Part shown: positions 44,750 through 55,028 of the stretch, one piece after another
How the letters are laid out: each line of letters starts with the position of its first letter
How positions within the stretch are numbered: position 1 is the stretch's first letter
From: Liquorilactobacillus mali
GTDB taxonomy: Bacteria > Bacillota > Bacilli > Lactobacillales > Lactobacillaceae
DNA: 56,434 bases
Direction of reading: 5' to 3'
Assembly (NCBI RefSeq): GCF_001437155.1
Contig: NZ_JQAR01000004.1
Coordinates: 1 to 56,434, forward strand
Position numbers and translations under genes: made by a program
The notes under the pieces: generated by a model
What the model saw: the letters and a program-made list of their open reading frames with translations, nothing else
Told to the model about the DNA's origin: nothing
The model's database searches: none

Positions 44750-44772
44750 ATTAAAATATAGAGGTGTCAAAT

Positions 44773-45666
44773 ATGTCCACATTTTCGTATGAAGTTTTTA
44801 GTGAGGTTGCAAAGCGCAAGACATTTTTTGCTGCGGCAACACAATTGAATGTTACGCCTTCAGCAATCAGTCATTCGATTGCAGGCCTGGAAAAAGAACT
44901 TGGATTTGCATTATTTATTCGCAATAGAACTGGAGTGAAACTGACTCCGGATGGGCAGAAAGTTTTGCCAGTTATTCAGGATATTTTGAATTCTGAGGCA
45001 AAACTAGCAGAAGAAGCGGCCCGAATCAATGGGTTAAATCAGGGACGAATTCGGATTGGAGCGTTCAGTAGTGTCTGTATTAACTGGCTGCCGGATATTA
45101 TTCAGAGTTTTAAGAAAGAATACCCAGATATTGAATTGTCAGTTACGCAAGGGAATTTTAATGAGGTTGCGGAACAGGTTCGTCTAGGAACACTTGATAT
45201 TGGTTTCAGTGCATTACCAATCAAAGAAAAGCTGGAAGTTTTGCCATTGCACCGTGACCCGATTTACTGCATAGCACCAGAAAGTTTTAATCCCCAAGCT
45301 GGAGTAGTTACAAAAGAAGATATCAAAAATGAAAATTTTATTTTACAGCAAATAGATTATGATCGTGATACTAAGAGAGCTTTGGACACATACGATGTTT
45401 CAGTTAATTCTATCCAATACAGTATTGATGATGCTTCCATCATTGCAATGGTCGAAAGTGGTTTGGGGTTGGGAATTTTACCTGAACTGGCTTTACAAAA
45501 ATTATCAGGCAATGTGAATCATTATCCTTTCAAGGAACATTTTTATCGCACAATTTGTTTGATTTCTCATTTTGAGACCAAACAAACGCCTTCTACAAGA
45601 GCGTTTGTTAGCGAAATTCAAAAATATGTGGCAAAACGTTACCCACAAGAGCAAATACACCAATAA
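44773..45666 (+). CDS. LysR family transcriptional regulator
   Basis: A 297-residue LysR regulator. The N-terminal winged helix-turn-helix (FAAATQLNVTPSAISHSIAGLEKELGF-like, about residues 19-45, with LFIRNRTGVKLT following) is joined to a type-2 periplasmic-binding-like effector domain (RIRIGAFSSVCINWLPDIIQSF, GLGLGILPELAL). It is divergent from the aminotransferase gene and shares with it a 134-base region with a perfect dyad, so it probably regulates that gene. The start is ATG at 44773 with AGAGGTG upstream. The effector is unknown; an amino acid or 2-oxo acid would fit the context. Confidence 0.92.
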   Translation: MSTFSYEVFSEVAKRKTFFAAATQLNVTPSAISHSIAGLEKELGFALFIRNRTGVKLTPDGQKVLPVIQDILNSEAKLAEEAARINGLNQGRIRIGAFSSVCINWLPDIIQSFKKEYPDIELSVTQGNFNEVAEQVRLGTLDIGFSALPIKEKLEVLPLHRDPIYCIAPESFNPQAGVVTKEDIKNENFILQQIDYDRDTKRALDTYDVSVNSIQYSIDDASIIAMVESGLGLGILPELALQKLSGNVNHYPFKEHFYRTICLISHFETKQTPSTRAFVSEIQKYVAKRYPQEQIHQ

Positions 45667-45770
45667 TTTTTTGAGATGGGGGTTCATTTGTTTTTCTCCG
45701 TATGCTAACATGGTAAAATATGATTTCATAGAGTGATATTTATCGTAAATTCTGAATGGGGGGTAAACTA

Positions 45771-47129
45771 TTGAAGGAGCTAACTGAAGGAAGTCCGATT
45801 AAACTTATTTTAATGTTTACCATTCCATTATTAGTGGGTAATCTTTTTCAACAATTATATAGCATTTCAGATACTTTGATTGTTGGACAGACTCTGGGCG
45901 TTAATCAATTAGCCGCTGTTGGTTCAACTGGGAGTATCCAGTTTTTAATAATTGGTTTTGCTCAAGGATTAACTGCGGGGCTTTCTATTATTACAGCGCA
46001 GCATTTTGGAGCGGGTAATTATCGCAAAGTTCGACAAAGCTTCGCGGTCAGCATTATTATTAGTGCTATTGCAGCCGTTATTTTAACCTTTCTGAGTCTT
46101 TACTTTATTGGCGATATTTTAAATTTGATGCAAACACCCAAGGCAATTGAAGCCGATGCAAAGTTATTTATTTCGATTATTTTTGCAGGAATTTTTTCTT
46201 CCATGGCATTCAATCTTCTAGCAAATGTTATTCGAGCTCTCGGAGATAGTCAGACCCCACTTTATTTTCTGATCGTTGCGGCGATAGTCAATATCGTTCT
46301 AGAATTGATTTTTATTTTGGTATTTCATATGGGAGTTGATGGTGCGGGATATGCAACTGTTATCGCTCAAATTTTCTCAGTCGCACTATGTATTATTTAT
46401 ATTATGAGAAAAATTCCCTTATTGCAGGTCAAAAAAAGGGATTTTACAACATTTTCAATGAGAGATTTTAAGCAGCATCTTTATATTGGCCTGCCAATGG
46501 CTTTCCAAGCATCAATTATTGCAATTGGTGGCATTATGGTTCAATCGGCTTTAAATGGACTAGGAACCACTGCTGTGGCTGCTACAACAGCGGCAAGCAA
46601 GATTGACCAAGTGGCAATTCAGCCAATGATGTCTTTTGGAGTTGCCATGGCTACCTTCACTGCACAAAATTATGGTGCGGGAAAATATGGCAGAATTATA
46701 AAGGGCGTAAAACAGTGTTTGCTGGTTTCTGGCTTATTTAGCATTGTTGCAGGTGGACTTGTTATCTTTTTTGGGAGAGACTTGGTCGTCTTATTTGTTG
46801 GTAACTCTGAAGAAAAAGTATTACAGCTATCGCAAGTTTACTTTAATGCCAATAGTAGTCTTTATGCAATCCTAGCTACTTTGTTTATTTTGCGATACAC
46901 ATTGCAAGGCTTAGGTCGCAGTATTATTCCAACTCTTGCTGGGGTTATGGAGCTGGTAATGAGATGTTTAGCTGCAATCTTTTTGGCAACAACTGTTGGA
47001 TATGTTGGTGCATGTTTCGCTAATCCGTTGGCGTGGCTGGGTTCTTGCTGTGTGTTGATTGTGTCCTATTTCAGAGCAATGCAGATGTTAAAGAAGAAAC
47101 AATACGAAAAAGATCAGCAAGTATCGTAA
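45771..47129 (+). CDS. MATE family efflux transporter
   Basis: A 452-residue multidrug and toxic compound extrusion protein with about 12 hydrophobic helices in two homologous halves (PLLVGNLFQQLYSISDTLIVGQTLGVNQLAAVG-like in the first, VMELVMRCLAAIFLATTVGYVGACFANPLAWLG-like in the last part). It is expected to export cationic drugs or metabolites coupled to Na+ or H+. I chose TTG at 45771, seven bases after GGGGGG; the in-frame ATG at 45756 abuts that site without one of its own. It begins 104 bases after the LysR stop and may be transcribed alone. Confidence 0.92.
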   Translation: MKELTEGSPIKLILMFTIPLLVGNLFQQLYSISDTLIVGQTLGVNQLAAVGSTGSIQFLIIGFAQGLTAGLSIITAQHFGAGNYRKVRQSFAVSIIISAIAAVILTFLSLYFIGDILNLMQTPKAIEADAKLFISIIFAGIFSSMAFNLLANVIRALGDSQTPLYFLIVAAIVNIVLELIFILVFHMGVDGAGYATVIAQIFSVALCIIYIMRKIPLLQVKKRDFTTFSMRDFKQHLYIGLPMAFQASIIAIGGIMVQSALNGLGTTAVAATTAASKIDQVAIQPMMSFGVAMATFTAQNYGAGKYGRIIKGVKQCLLVSGLFSIVAGGLVIFFGRDLVVLFVGNSEEKVLQLSQVYFNANSSLYAILATLFILRYTLQGLGRSIIPTLAGVMELVMRCLAAIFLATTVGYVGACFANPLAWLGSCCVLIVSYFRAMQMLKKKQYEKDQQVS

Positions 47130-47229
47130 TTTTTTTAAAAGCATAGCGAAAAACTAGTTTAAATTGTTGATTTGCCTATACAAATTTGATATCATGCTAA
47201 AGATTATTGAATAAAGGTAGGTAGATCAT

Positions 47230-47442
47230 ATGGAAACAGAATTTAAAATTGGTGAAAAAGTCAAATGCAAAAAATTCGGAACATTGAGTCATGATTTTGT
47301 TGGTGCGGTGGAAAAAATTTATGAAAACTCAGCAATGGTAGCGATTGTGGAACATGATGCTACCGATGAAGTTGCCGTTAATGATTTTCATAATCGAGTA
47401 ATCGTAAGACTGAAAGACATGAAGAAAGTCACTGTAAAATAA
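47230..47442 (+). CDS. DUF2187-like small protein
   Basis: A 70-residue basic protein whose pattern (K-I-G-E-K-V-K-C-K-x-F-G ... G-A-V-E-K-I-Y-E-N-S-A-M-V-x-I ... N-R-V-I-V-x-L-K-D-M-K) resembles the KOW-like DUF2187 family (B. subtilis YkvS). Family function is unknown. The start is ATG with GGTAGGTAG. It stands alone between the MATE gene and tRNA-Gly. Confidence 0.72.
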   Translation: METEFKIGEKVKCKKFGTLSHDFVGAVEKIYENSAMVAIVEHDATDEVAVNDFHNRVIVRLKDMKKVTVK

Positions 47443-47444
47443 TA

Positions 47445-47473
47445 CTGACATAGAAAGTATTTTATGCTATACT
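47445..47473 (+). promoter_or_regulatory. Promoter of tRNA-Gly
   Basis: CTGACA (47445-47450), exactly 17 bases, then TATACT (47468-47473) with an extended TG before it. The predicted start is about five bases ahead of the tRNA. It begins immediately after the stop of the upstream small gene. Confidence 0.85.
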
Positions 47474-47485
47474 ACTATTTGTTGT

Positions 47486-47556
47486 GCGGGTGTAGTTTAG
47501 TGGTAAAATCCCAGCTTCCCAAGCTGATGTCGCGAGTTCGATTCTCGTCACCCGCT
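47486..47556 (+). tRNA. tRNA-Gly (anticodon CCC)
   Basis: 71 bases with a GCGGGTG/CACCCGC acceptor stem, discriminator T, anticodon loop TTCCCAA (CCC) and T-loop AGTTCGATTCTCG. CCA is not encoded. No terminator is seen between it and the following T-box leader, so the two may share a transcript. Confidence 0.95.
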
Positions 47557-47571
47557 TTTGTAGCAGTTGTA

Positions 47572-47771
47572 TATTGTATATTTCCAATCATGAAAATTAG
47601 TAGATTAGTGGATATTTAAGCGACCTTGGGTTGATGTGAGCCAGGGATTAAAACTAATGCGAATCGTACTTTCTAGGAAGATAATTTAATAATGAGTGGA
47701 TTACTAATCAATTAGAGTGGTACCGCGGGTTTATCTCGTCTCTTGCATTTTTTAATGTAAGAGTTTTTTTA
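47572..47771 (+). ncRNA. T-box riboswitch of argS
   Basis: It carries the canonical T-box motif AGAGTGGTACCGCGG (47714-47728) and a terminator (47740-47749 with 47754-47763, then T-run). Stem I shows an AGTAGA/GCGAA loop-E-like pair next to the specifier loop, in which CGT at 47665-47667 follows GAAT. That reads as an arginine codon, so uncharged tRNA-Arg should favour the antiterminator. It ends 22 bases before argS. Confidence 0.93.
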
Positions 47772-47793
47772 TACATAAAAAAAGGAGAAGGTT

Positions 47794-49488
47794 ATGGATT
47801 ACAAAAAATTAGTTTCAGATGCATTAGTTAAAGTTTTAGATGGTCAGATTTCAGAAAAGAAAGTTTATGATTTACTTGAAAAGCCTAAGAGTTTAGAATT
47901 GGGTGATTTTGCCTTTCCAGCGTTTCCTCTGGCAAAAGTTATGCATAAGGCACCCCAAATGATTGCAGCAGATATTGTTGCAAATATTGACCAGAAGGGC
48001 TTTCAAAAAATAGAAGCAGTCGGCCCATATGTTAACTTCTTCCTAGATAAGAATATTTTTAGTGCGGATATTTTGCATCAAGTAATCGAAGAAGATTCAA
48101 AATATGGTGATCAAAATATAGGTAATGCAGGAAATGTGCCAATTGACATGTCTTCACCCAATATTGCAAAACCTATGTCGATGGGGCATTTACGCTCGAC
48201 TGTTATAGGGAACTCAATTGCCAAGATACTGCAAAAAACAAATTACAAACCAATCAAGATTAATCATTTAGGTGATTGGGGTACACAGTTCGGTAAGTTG
48301 ATTGAAGCATATAAACTTTGGGGAAGCGAAGAAGAAGTTAAGGCTGATCCAATCAATAAATTACTTGAGTATTATGTACGTTTTCATAAAGAGGATGTCG
48401 ATCATCCTGAACTAGATGAAGAAGCCCGTGCATGGTTCAAAAAATTAGAAGATGGAGACGAAGAAGCCGTTCGTTTGTGGAAATGGTTCCGCAAAGAGTC
48501 ACTTAAATCGTTTATGAAAATCTACGGTGTGCTAGGTGTTGAGTTTGACTCGTATAACGGAGAAGCCTTTTACAATGACAAGATGGACGAAGTAGTTTCG
48601 ATGCTTGAAGACCGTAATTTGTTGAAAGAAAGTCAGGGGGCACAGATAGTTGATCTTGAAAAATATAACCTCAATCCTGCTTTGATCAAAAAGACAGATG
48701 GCGCAACGTTATATATAACAAGAGACTTAGCAGCAGCAATCTATCGCAAACGAACTTATGATTTTGTTCAGTCGCTCTATGTTGTTGGTAATGAGCAGAC
48801 AAATCATTTTAAACAGCTAAAAGCTGTCTTGAATGAAATGGGGGAAGACTGGTCTGAGGACATCCATCATATCCCATTTGGTTTAATCACTCAAGGTGGG
48901 AAAAAGCTTTCTACTAGAGCCGGACGGGTTATCTTGCTTGAGGAAGTTTTGGATGATGCAATCAAGTTGGCAGAAAAACAAATTGCTGAAAAAAATCCAG
49001 ATTTGAATAACAAGAAAGAAGTTGCGGATCAAGTTGGAGTTGGGGCAGTAATATTCCATGATTTAAAGAACGAGAGAATGAATAATTTTGACTTTGACTT
49101 GGAAGAAGTTGTACGTTTCGAAGGAGAAACGGGACCATATGTGCAGTACTCACATGCTAGAGCAATGAGTATTTTAAGAAAAGCAAATAATCCAAAATTG
49201 ACTGCAGAAATGACATATCAATTGGATGACGAGGATTCATGGGAGGTTATTACTAAGATTGCCGCGTTCCCAGATGTAATCAAGCGTGCCGCTGAAGAAT
49301 ACGAACCATCAGTCATTGCGAAGTATTCTTTGCATCTTGCAAAAGCATTTAATAAGTATTACGCACACACAAAAATTCTAGTTGAAGATGAACAAATGCT
49401 CTCACGTCTTGCATTAGTCAAGAGTGTTGCAACAGTATTAAATGAGTCCCTACGTTTATTGGGAGTTCAGGCACCTGAAGAAATGTAA
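47794..49488 (+). CDS. argS: Arginyl-tRNA synthetase
   Basis: A 564-residue class Ia synthetase. The HIGH box appears as SMGH in [18 protein letters not shown], with serine in place of the first histidine, as in many Firmicute enzymes. The second signature is KKLSTRAG rather than KMSKS, also typical for ArgRS. Add1 and DALR anticodon-binding domains are suggested by the N-terminal [10 protein letters not shown] segment and the C-terminal [12 protein letters not shown]. The start is ATG with AAAGGAGAAGG. Expression is under the T-box described above. Confidence 0.96.
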   Translation: MDYKKLVSDALVKVLDGQISEKKVYDLLEKPKSLELGDFAFPAFPLAKVMHKAPQMIAADIVANIDQKGFQKIEAVGPYVNFFLDKNIFSADILHQVIEEDSKYGDQNIGNAGNVPIDMSSPNIAKPMSMGHLRSTVIGNSIAKILQKTNYKPIKINHLGDWGTQFGKLIEAYKLWGSEEEVKADPINKLLEYYVRFHKEDVDHPELDEEARAWFKKLEDGDEEAVRLWKWFRKESLKSFMKIYGVLGVEFDSYNGEAFYNDKMDEVVSMLEDRNLLKESQGAQIVDLEKYNLNPALIKKTDGATLYITRDLAAAIYRKRTYDFVQSLYVVGNEQTNHFKQLKAVLNEMGEDWSEDIHHIPFGLITQGGKKLSTRAGRVILLEEVLDDAIKLAEKQIAEKNPDLNNKKEVADQVGVGAVIFHDLKNERMNNFDFDLEEVVRFEGETGPYVQYSHARAMSILRKANNPKLTAEMTYQLDDEDSWEVITKIAAFPDVIKRAAEEYEPSVIAKYSLHLAKAFNKYYAHTKILVEDEQMLSRLALVKSVATVLNESLRLLGVQAPEEM

Positions 49489-49526
49489 TTACTGGTTTTA
49501 AACTGCAAAGTAATTAGTTATTTTGG

Positions 49527-49575
49527 AAAAGTTCTGGTAGAATCAAGTTGTCTTGACTCTGTCAGAACTTTTTTG
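49527..49575 (+). terminator. Rho-independent terminator after argS
   Basis: A long stem (AAAGTTCTG plus AGAATCAAG pairing with CTTGACTCT and CAGAACTTT, with small mismatches), tetraloop TTGT and a T-run. Confidence 0.9.
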
Positions 49576-49641
49576 TCTAGAGAACGAGCTTTAATATCGG
49601 AGTGGAAAACATTTGCATTATACAAAGTGGCATGTTTTATG

Positions 49642-49671
49642 TTGACATAACATGGTTTTACAACGTAAAAT
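49642..49671 (+). promoter_or_regulatory. rny promoter
   Basis: A perfect TTGACA (49642-49647), an 18-base spacer and TAAAAT (49666-49671). About 85 bases of leader precede the start codon. Confidence 0.7.
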
Positions 49672-49757
49672 ACACGTGTATGGATAAATTAAAATACATC
49701 TAAAAAGTAATGATTGTTAATTTAGTAATCATTTTTTGACGATGTGGAGGTGAAAGT

Positions 49758-51323
49758 TTGAATTTTACAATTATTATCCTCGCCATCGCTATTATAACTT
49801 TTGGTATTGGATTTGCTGGGGGCATCGTAGCTCATAAGAAAAGTTACGAGAAAACACTCGATATTGCTACGCAAACTGCGCAAGGAATCTTGAAGAATGC
49901 TGAAAAAGAGGCAGAGACACAAAAAAAAGAAGCTATTTTAGAAGCTAAGGATGAAAGTCATCGTTATCGTGGCGAGATAGAAAGTGAATTAAAGGAACGT
50001 AGGTCTGAGATTCAAAGACAAGAAAATCGGTTACTGCAAAGAGAGGAAAACCTAGATAGAAAAGACGGAGCACTCGAAAAACGTGAGCAAGGTTTAATTC
50101 AAAAAGAAAATCACTTGGAGCAGCAGCAAAAAGAAATTGAAAAGAAACAAGCAAAGGCTGATTCACTGGTTCATGAACAAGAATTAGAGTTGGAGAAAGT
50201 TGCAGAGCTGTCACATGAAGATGCTCGCAAAATCGTGATGTCTGAAACAAAAGAGGCATTAAGTCATGAGATGGCAGTTATGATTAAAGATAGTGAAGAT
50301 GAAGCAAAAGCTAGCGCTGATCGTACTGCCAGAATTTTGATTGCGCAAGCCATCGAGAGGAGTGCTGCAGATACTGTTTCGGAGACGACTGTATCAGTGG
50401 TTTCATTACCAAATGATGAGATGAAAGGTCGAATTATTGGACGTGAAGGGCGTAACATTCGGACACTGGAGACATTGACTGGGATTGATTTAATTATTGA
50501 TGATACCCCAGAAGCCGTTGTTTTAAGTGGTTTTGATCCAATCAGAAGAGAAATCGCTAAGATGACACTTGAAAAATTGATTCAAGACGGACGAATCCAT
50601 CCGGCCAGAATTGAAGAAATGGTTGAAAAATCAACTAAAGAAATGGATGCAAAAGTTCGTGACATTGGTGAAGAAGCAATTTTTGAATTAGGACTGCATT
50701 CAATTCATCCTGACTTGATCAAGACAATTGGTCGTTTGAAGTTCCGTACCAGTTATGGTCAGAATGTTCTTGATCATTCGATTGAAGTGGCTAAAATAGC
50801 AGGAGTGTTGGCATCAGAATTAGGTGAAGATGTCAATTTGGCAAAGCGTGCAGGATTACTGCATGATATTGGCAAGGCGATTGACCATGAAGTGGATGGC
50901 TCACATGTTCAGATTGGTGTTGAACTCACTAAGAAGTATCATGAGAGTGACACGGTTATCAACACGATAGCTTCACATCATGGCGATGTTGAGGCTAAGT
51001 ATACGATTGCTGTCTTGGTAGCAGCTGCAGATGCGATTTCCGCAGCAAGGCCAGGTGCTCGAAGCGAGTCGCTTGAAAGCTATATTCATCGACTTGAAAA
51101 ACTTGAAGAGATTACCAATGCTTTTGATGGCGTTAAGAAGAGCTATGCAATTCAGGCTGGGCGTGAAGTACGTGTAATCGTAAAACCTAATGAAGTTAGT
51201 GATTTGGAATCAACTGTGTTAGCACGTGATATTAAAAACCAAATCGAAGAAGAGATGGAATATCCGGGACACATTAAAGTCACTGTTATTAGGGAAGTGC
51301 GTGCAATCGAGTATGCCAAGTAA
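49758..51323 (+). CDS. rny: Ribonuclease Y
   Basis: A 521-residue membrane-bound endoribonuclease that starts mRNA decay in Gram-positive bacteria. It has an N-terminal transmembrane helix (about 3-22), a coiled coil rich in Glu/Lys/Gln (about 30-205), a KH domain ([15 protein letters not shown]) and an HD domain ([23 protein letters not shown]). The TTG start has GGAGGTG about eight bases upstream. A YhaM exoribonuclease gene is elsewhere in the window, and both act in mRNA turnover. Confidence 0.97.
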   Translation: MNFTIIILAIAIITFGIGFAGGIVAHKKSYEKTLDIATQTAQGILKNAEKEAETQKKEAILEAKDESHRYRGEIESELKERRSEIQRQENRLLQREENLDRKDGALEKREQGLIQKENHLEQQQKEIEKKQAKADSLVHEQELELEKVAELSHEDARKIVMSETKEALSHEMAVMIKDSEDEAKASADRTARILIAQAIERSAADTVSETTVSVVSLPNDEMKGRIIGREGRNIRTLETLTGIDLIIDDTPEAVVLSGFDPIRREIAKMTLEKLIQDGRIHPARIEEMVEKSTKEMDAKVRDIGEEAIFELGLHSIHPDLIKTIGRLKFRTSYGQNVLDHSIEVAKIAGVLASELGEDVNLAKRAGLLHDIGKAIDHEVDGSHVQIGVELTKKYHESDTVINTIASHHGDVEAKYTIAVLVAAADAISAARPGARSESLESYIHRLEKLEEITNAFDGVKKSYAIQAGREVRVIVKPNEVSDLESTVLARDIKNQIEEEMEYPGHIKVTVIREVRAIEYAK

Positions 51324-51410
51324 TTGACTATTTTTGCTTGCTGATTATGTTAGATTAGGTTTAATAAATTTTTAAAGGTTGCAGGAAAGTTGTAAATGTG
51401 ACCGAATATG

Positions 51411-51449
51411 AAGGCTGTGACGGCGTAATGATAGTGTCACAGCTTTTTT
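51411..51449 (+). terminator. Rho-independent terminator after rny
   Basis: GCTGTGAC (51414-51421) pairs with GTCACAGC (51436-51443), followed by six T. It separates rny from the ymdB-mutS-mutL unit. Confidence 0.9.
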
Positions 51450-51508
51450 GATTGTTCAGATAAAATTAACAAAAAAACGTGTCAAGGTGCACAACAATTC
51501 AAGAAAAA

Positions 51509-51517
51509 TGCTAAAAT
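51509..51517 (+). promoter_or_regulatory. Extended -10 promoter of ymdB-mutSL
   Basis: TGC followed by TAAAAT (51512-51517), about 22 bases before the GAGGA ribosome-binding site of ymdB. Confidence 0.5.
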
Positions 51518-51551
51518 TAAGATTATGAGTTTTGTAGAAAAGAGGAAAAGA

Positions 51552-52349
51552 ATGCGAATTTTGTTCATTGGTGACGTTATGGGGAATTCTGGTCAGAATA
51601 TGATTGAAGAATATCTTCCCAGATTAAAGAGAAAATTTCATCCGCAAGCAACGATTGTTAATGCCGAAAATGCGACAAGAGGAAGAGGTATTAATGAAAA
51701 GGTCTATAAAAAGATTCTGAGTTTGGGAGCAGATGTCATTACGATGGGTAATCATGTCTGGGATAATCCAGAAATAAATGAATTTATAGGCAGAGCAAAA
51801 AAAATGGTACGTCCCGCTAATTTGCCTGCAGGTAAAGTACCAGGTGTTGGTTATACAATAATGCAAATAAATCAGCAAAAACTTGCTGTGATTAATATGC
51901 AGGGCAGAGTTTTCATGACTCCTTCTGATGATCCTTTTGCAGTTGCAGCGACATTAATTAAAGAAATCAAAAAAGAAACAAACTTCATTTTTGTTGATTT
52001 TCATGCTGAAACAACAAGTGAGAAACAGGCTTTTGCTTGGTTTTTTGATGGCCAGCTTTCAGCAGTGGTTGGAACTCATACGCATGTCCAAACTAATGAT
52101 GCCCGCGTTTTACCTCAAGGAACAGCATTCTTGGCCGATGTTGGAATGACCGGACCCTATGATGGCATCATAGGGATGCGCCGTGAAAATGTGATTGAAA
52201 GATTTCTTAATCAGATGCCGACAAGATTTGAAGTTGATGAAGATGGAAGACAAACTTTATCAGGATGTTTAATTGATCTGACAGATGATGGTACTGCAAA
52301 GAAGATTCAGACCATTCAAATTAATACAGATCATCCTTTTGAGGACTAA
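51552..52349 (+). CDS. ymdB: YmdB-family metallophosphoesterase (2',3'-cAMP phosphodiesterase)
   Basis: A 265-residue di-metal phosphoesterase of the TIGR00282/YmdB family. It has GDVMGNSGQ near the start, NAENATRGRG, MGNHVWDNPE, VDFHAETTSEKQ and VGTHTHVQTND. In Bacillus it hydrolyses 2',3'-cyclic nucleotides and influences motility and biofilm decisions. ATG at 51552 is preferred because AAGAGGA sits just before it; the longer frame starts at 51525. It lies 23 bases ahead of mutS, with which it probably forms an operon. Confidence 0.93.
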   Translation: MRILFIGDVMGNSGQNMIEEYLPRLKRKFHPQATIVNAENATRGRGINEKVYKKILSLGADVITMGNHVWDNPEINEFIGRAKKMVRPANLPAGKVPGVGYTIMQINQQKLAVINMQGRVFMTPSDDPFAVAATLIKEIKKETNFIFVDFHAETTSEKQAFAWFFDGQLSAVVGTHTHVQTNDARVLPQGTAFLADVGMTGPYDGIIGMRRENVIERFLNQMPTRFEVDEDGRQTLSGCLIDLTDDGTAKKIQTIQINTDHPFED

Positions 52350-52372
52350 AAAAGAGTAAAGGAGATTAAGGG

Positions 52373-55000
52373 ATGCCGCAAAAAACAAAGAATACCCCTA
52401 TGATGGAGCAGTATTTAAAGATTAAAGAACAATATTCTGATGCCTTTTTATTCTACCGTTTGGGTGATTTTTATGAGATGTTTTATGATGACGCAATTAA
52501 AGGGTCACAATTATTAGAGCTGACTTTAACAACCCGTAATAAAAATGCTGCAGATAAAATTCCAATGTGCGGTGTTCCTCATCATGCTGCACAAAACTAT
52601 ATTGATATTTTAGTTGAGCAAGGTTATAAAGTTGCAATTTGTGAGCAGATGGAGGATCCAAAACTCGCACAGGGAATGGTGAAACGTGAAGTAATTCAAC
52701 TCGTGACACCCGGAACAATGATTGACAATTCTGCGAATGAAGCAAAAAAAAATAATTATCTGACCGCACTCCATCAAGAAGGAGAATTATACGGTTTCGC
52801 GTATACTGATTTGTCTACAGGTGAGCTAAAGTCTGCAAGTTTAAATTCTCTTGAGCAGGTAATAAATGAATTGATCAGTTTGCAAACCAAGGAATTGGTT
52901 GTAGATCAAACAGTATCAACAGCGACGCTAGAAGATTTAGCACCATTAAAAATTTTGATTTCAAAACAAAATGAGACCATTGAAAATTCTGAATTAAATT
53001 ATGCAATACAAGATTTGAAAGATTCATTAGAGATTGAGACCGTACGACACCTAATTAGTTATTTAAATAATACTCAAAAGCGCAGTTTGGGTCATCTACA
53101 ACGTGCAATTCATTATGAGCCACGATATTTTCTCAAGATGGATCATTATTCAAAGAGAAATTTGGAATTACTTGAAAATAGCCGTACTGGAAAAAAGGCT
53201 GGGACTTTGTTGTGGCTTCTTGATGAGACTAAGACCGCAATGGGTGGCAGACTGTTAAAACAATGGATTGATCGTCCTTTATTAGAAAAAGAGAAAATTA
53301 CAAGGCGCTATAATATGGTCAAGTTGCTGCTTGATCATTATTTTGAACGCAGTGCACTTCAAGAGGATTTGACACAAGTATATGATTTAGAGCGTCTTGC
53401 TGGAAGAGTGGCATTTGGAAGTGTTAATGGACGTGACTTGATTCAATTAAAGCAGTCATTACAGCAAGTACCCAAAATTAAATATGTCTTAGAGACAATT
53501 AATGATGGCTCGTTAACATCAATTATTGACGAACTTGATCCTGTTGAAGATGTAGTTGACTTGATAGAACAAGCGATTGTTGATGAACCGCCTTTATCGG
53601 TCACGGACGGTGGCTTGATCAAGGAAGGATATAACTCTGAGCTTGATAGTTATACTGATGCCATGAAAAATGGGAAAAAATGGTTAGCACAGATGGAGAA
53701 AAAAGAGCGTGATATAACTGGTATATCAACGCTCAAAATCGGATTCAACAGGGTTTTTGGTTATTTTATCGAAGTATCAAAGGCTAATTTAGCTAAGTTG
53801 CCAGAAGAAAGGTATCAGCGCAAACAAACATTAACGAATGCTGAGAGATTCATTACACCAGAATTGAAAGAAAAAGAAGAATTGATTCTTGGTGCACAGG
53901 GGAAGGCAACGGACTTAGAATATCGGCTATTTGTTGATATTCGTGAACGAATTAAAGACCAGATTAAACGTTTGCAGAGGCTCGCAAAAGCAATAGCTGC
54001 CTTAGATGTTGTTCAAGGATTCGCCGTAGTTAGTGAACGACAGCATTTTGTTATGCCAGAACTAATCGAAAATGGTAATGATGTTGAGATTAAGGATGGC
54101 TGGCATCCAGTTGTCCAAGAGGTTATGGGTAAACAAAGTTATGTACCTAATGATGTAGTTATGCCAAAAGACCTAAATATCTTGCTAATTACCGGTCCGA
54201 ATATGTCTGGTAAAAGTACTTACATGAGACAACTTGCATTAACTGTGGTTATGTCTCAAATTGGATGTTTCGTGCCAGCTAATTCAGCAAAATTACCAAT
54301 TTTTGATCAAATTTTTACAAGAATTGGGGCAGCTGATGATTTGATTGCAGGTCAATCAACATTTATGGTAGAGATGAAGGAGGCCAATCAAGCCATAGAG
54401 CATGCGACATCAAACTCACTTATCTTGTTTGATGAGATTGGGCGAGGAACTGCAACCTATGATGGAATGGCACTTGCGCAGGCAATTATCGAGTACGTAC
54501 ATGATCATGTTCATGCTAAGACGTTATTTTCAACGCACTATCATGAACTCACAGATTTATCTGAGACTTTGCCTGAATTGGAAAATATTCACGTTGGAGC
54601 AATTGAGAAAAATGGCGATTTAATATTTTTGCACAAAATGCAGCCAGGCCCGGCCGACAAATCATATGGTGTTCACGTCGCAAAATTAGCAGGAATGCCA
54701 GCTGCTTTATTAAAGCGTGCCACCGAAATCCTTACTGCACTTGAAAATGATGTAAAGGATACCTCAAAGGCAGAACCTGTTTTAGATGATGTTAAATCTT
54801 CTGGACAGAAAGAAAAAGTCGAGAATGACCCAGAAATGATTGAAGAAGAGCAGCTTTCGTTGTTTGGACCTCCAGAAAAGAAGCTATCAAATAAGAAGGA
54901 AAAAGTTATGCATAAAATCAAGGAGGCAGATTTAATGTCACTGACTCCGCTTGATGCTCTCAATAAGTTGTATGAATGGCAAAAGGAATTAAGAAAATAA
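52373..55000 (+). CDS. mutS: DNA mismatch repair protein MutS
   Basis: An 875-residue mismatch-recognition ATPase. The DNA-contact motif GDFYEMF is at about residues 30-36. The ATPase domain has Walker A GPNMSGKS (about 608-615), [13 protein letters not shown] and THYHELTDL. The C-terminal part from about 800 is a charged linker with a QLSLF-type clamp-binding motif ([10 protein letters not shown]) and an HTH tail ending [10 protein letters not shown]. The length is normal for MutS1. The start is ATG with AAGGAG upstream. mutL follows after 28 bases. Confidence 0.97.
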   Translation: MPQKTKNTPMMEQYLKIKEQYSDAFLFYRLGDFYEMFYDDAIKGSQLLELTLTTRNKNAADKIPMCGVPHHAAQNYIDILVEQGYKVAICEQMEDPKLAQGMVKREVIQLVTPGTMIDNSANEAKKNNYLTALHQEGELYGFAYTDLSTGELKSASLNSLEQVINELISLQTKELVVDQTVSTATLEDLAPLKILISKQNETIENSELNYAIQDLKDSLEIETVRHLISYLNNTQKRSLGHLQRAIHYEPRYFLKMDHYSKRNLELLENSRTGKKAGTLLWLLDETKTAMGGRLLKQWIDRPLLEKEKITRRYNMVKLLLDHYFERSALQEDLTQVYDLERLAGRVAFGSVNGRDLIQLKQSLQQVPKIKYVLETINDGSLTSIIDELDPVEDVVDLIEQAIVDEPPLSVTDGGLIKEGYNSELDSYTDAMKNGKKWLAQMEKKERDITGISTLKIGFNRVFGYFIEVSKANLAKLPEERYQRKQTLTNAERFITPELKEKEELILGAQGKATDLEYRLFVDIRERIKDQIKRLQRLAKAIAALDVVQGFAVVSERQHFVMPELIENGNDVEIKDGWHPVVQEVMGKQSYVPNDVVMPKDLNILLITGPNMSGKSTYMRQLALTVVMSQIGCFVPANSAKLPIFDQIFTRIGAADDLIAGQSTFMVEMKEANQAIEHATSNSLILFDEIGRGTATYDGMALAQAIIEYVHDHVHAKTLFSTHYHELTDLSETLPELENIHVGAIEKNGDLIFLHKMQPGPADKSYGVHVAKLAGMPAALLKRATEILTALENDVKDTSKAEPVLDDVKSSGQKEKVENDPEMIEEEQLSLFGPPEKKLSNKKEKVMHKIKEADLMSLTPLDALNKLYEWQKELRK

Positions 55001-55028
55001 CTAGAGTAGTTGATTGGAGGCGATTGTC

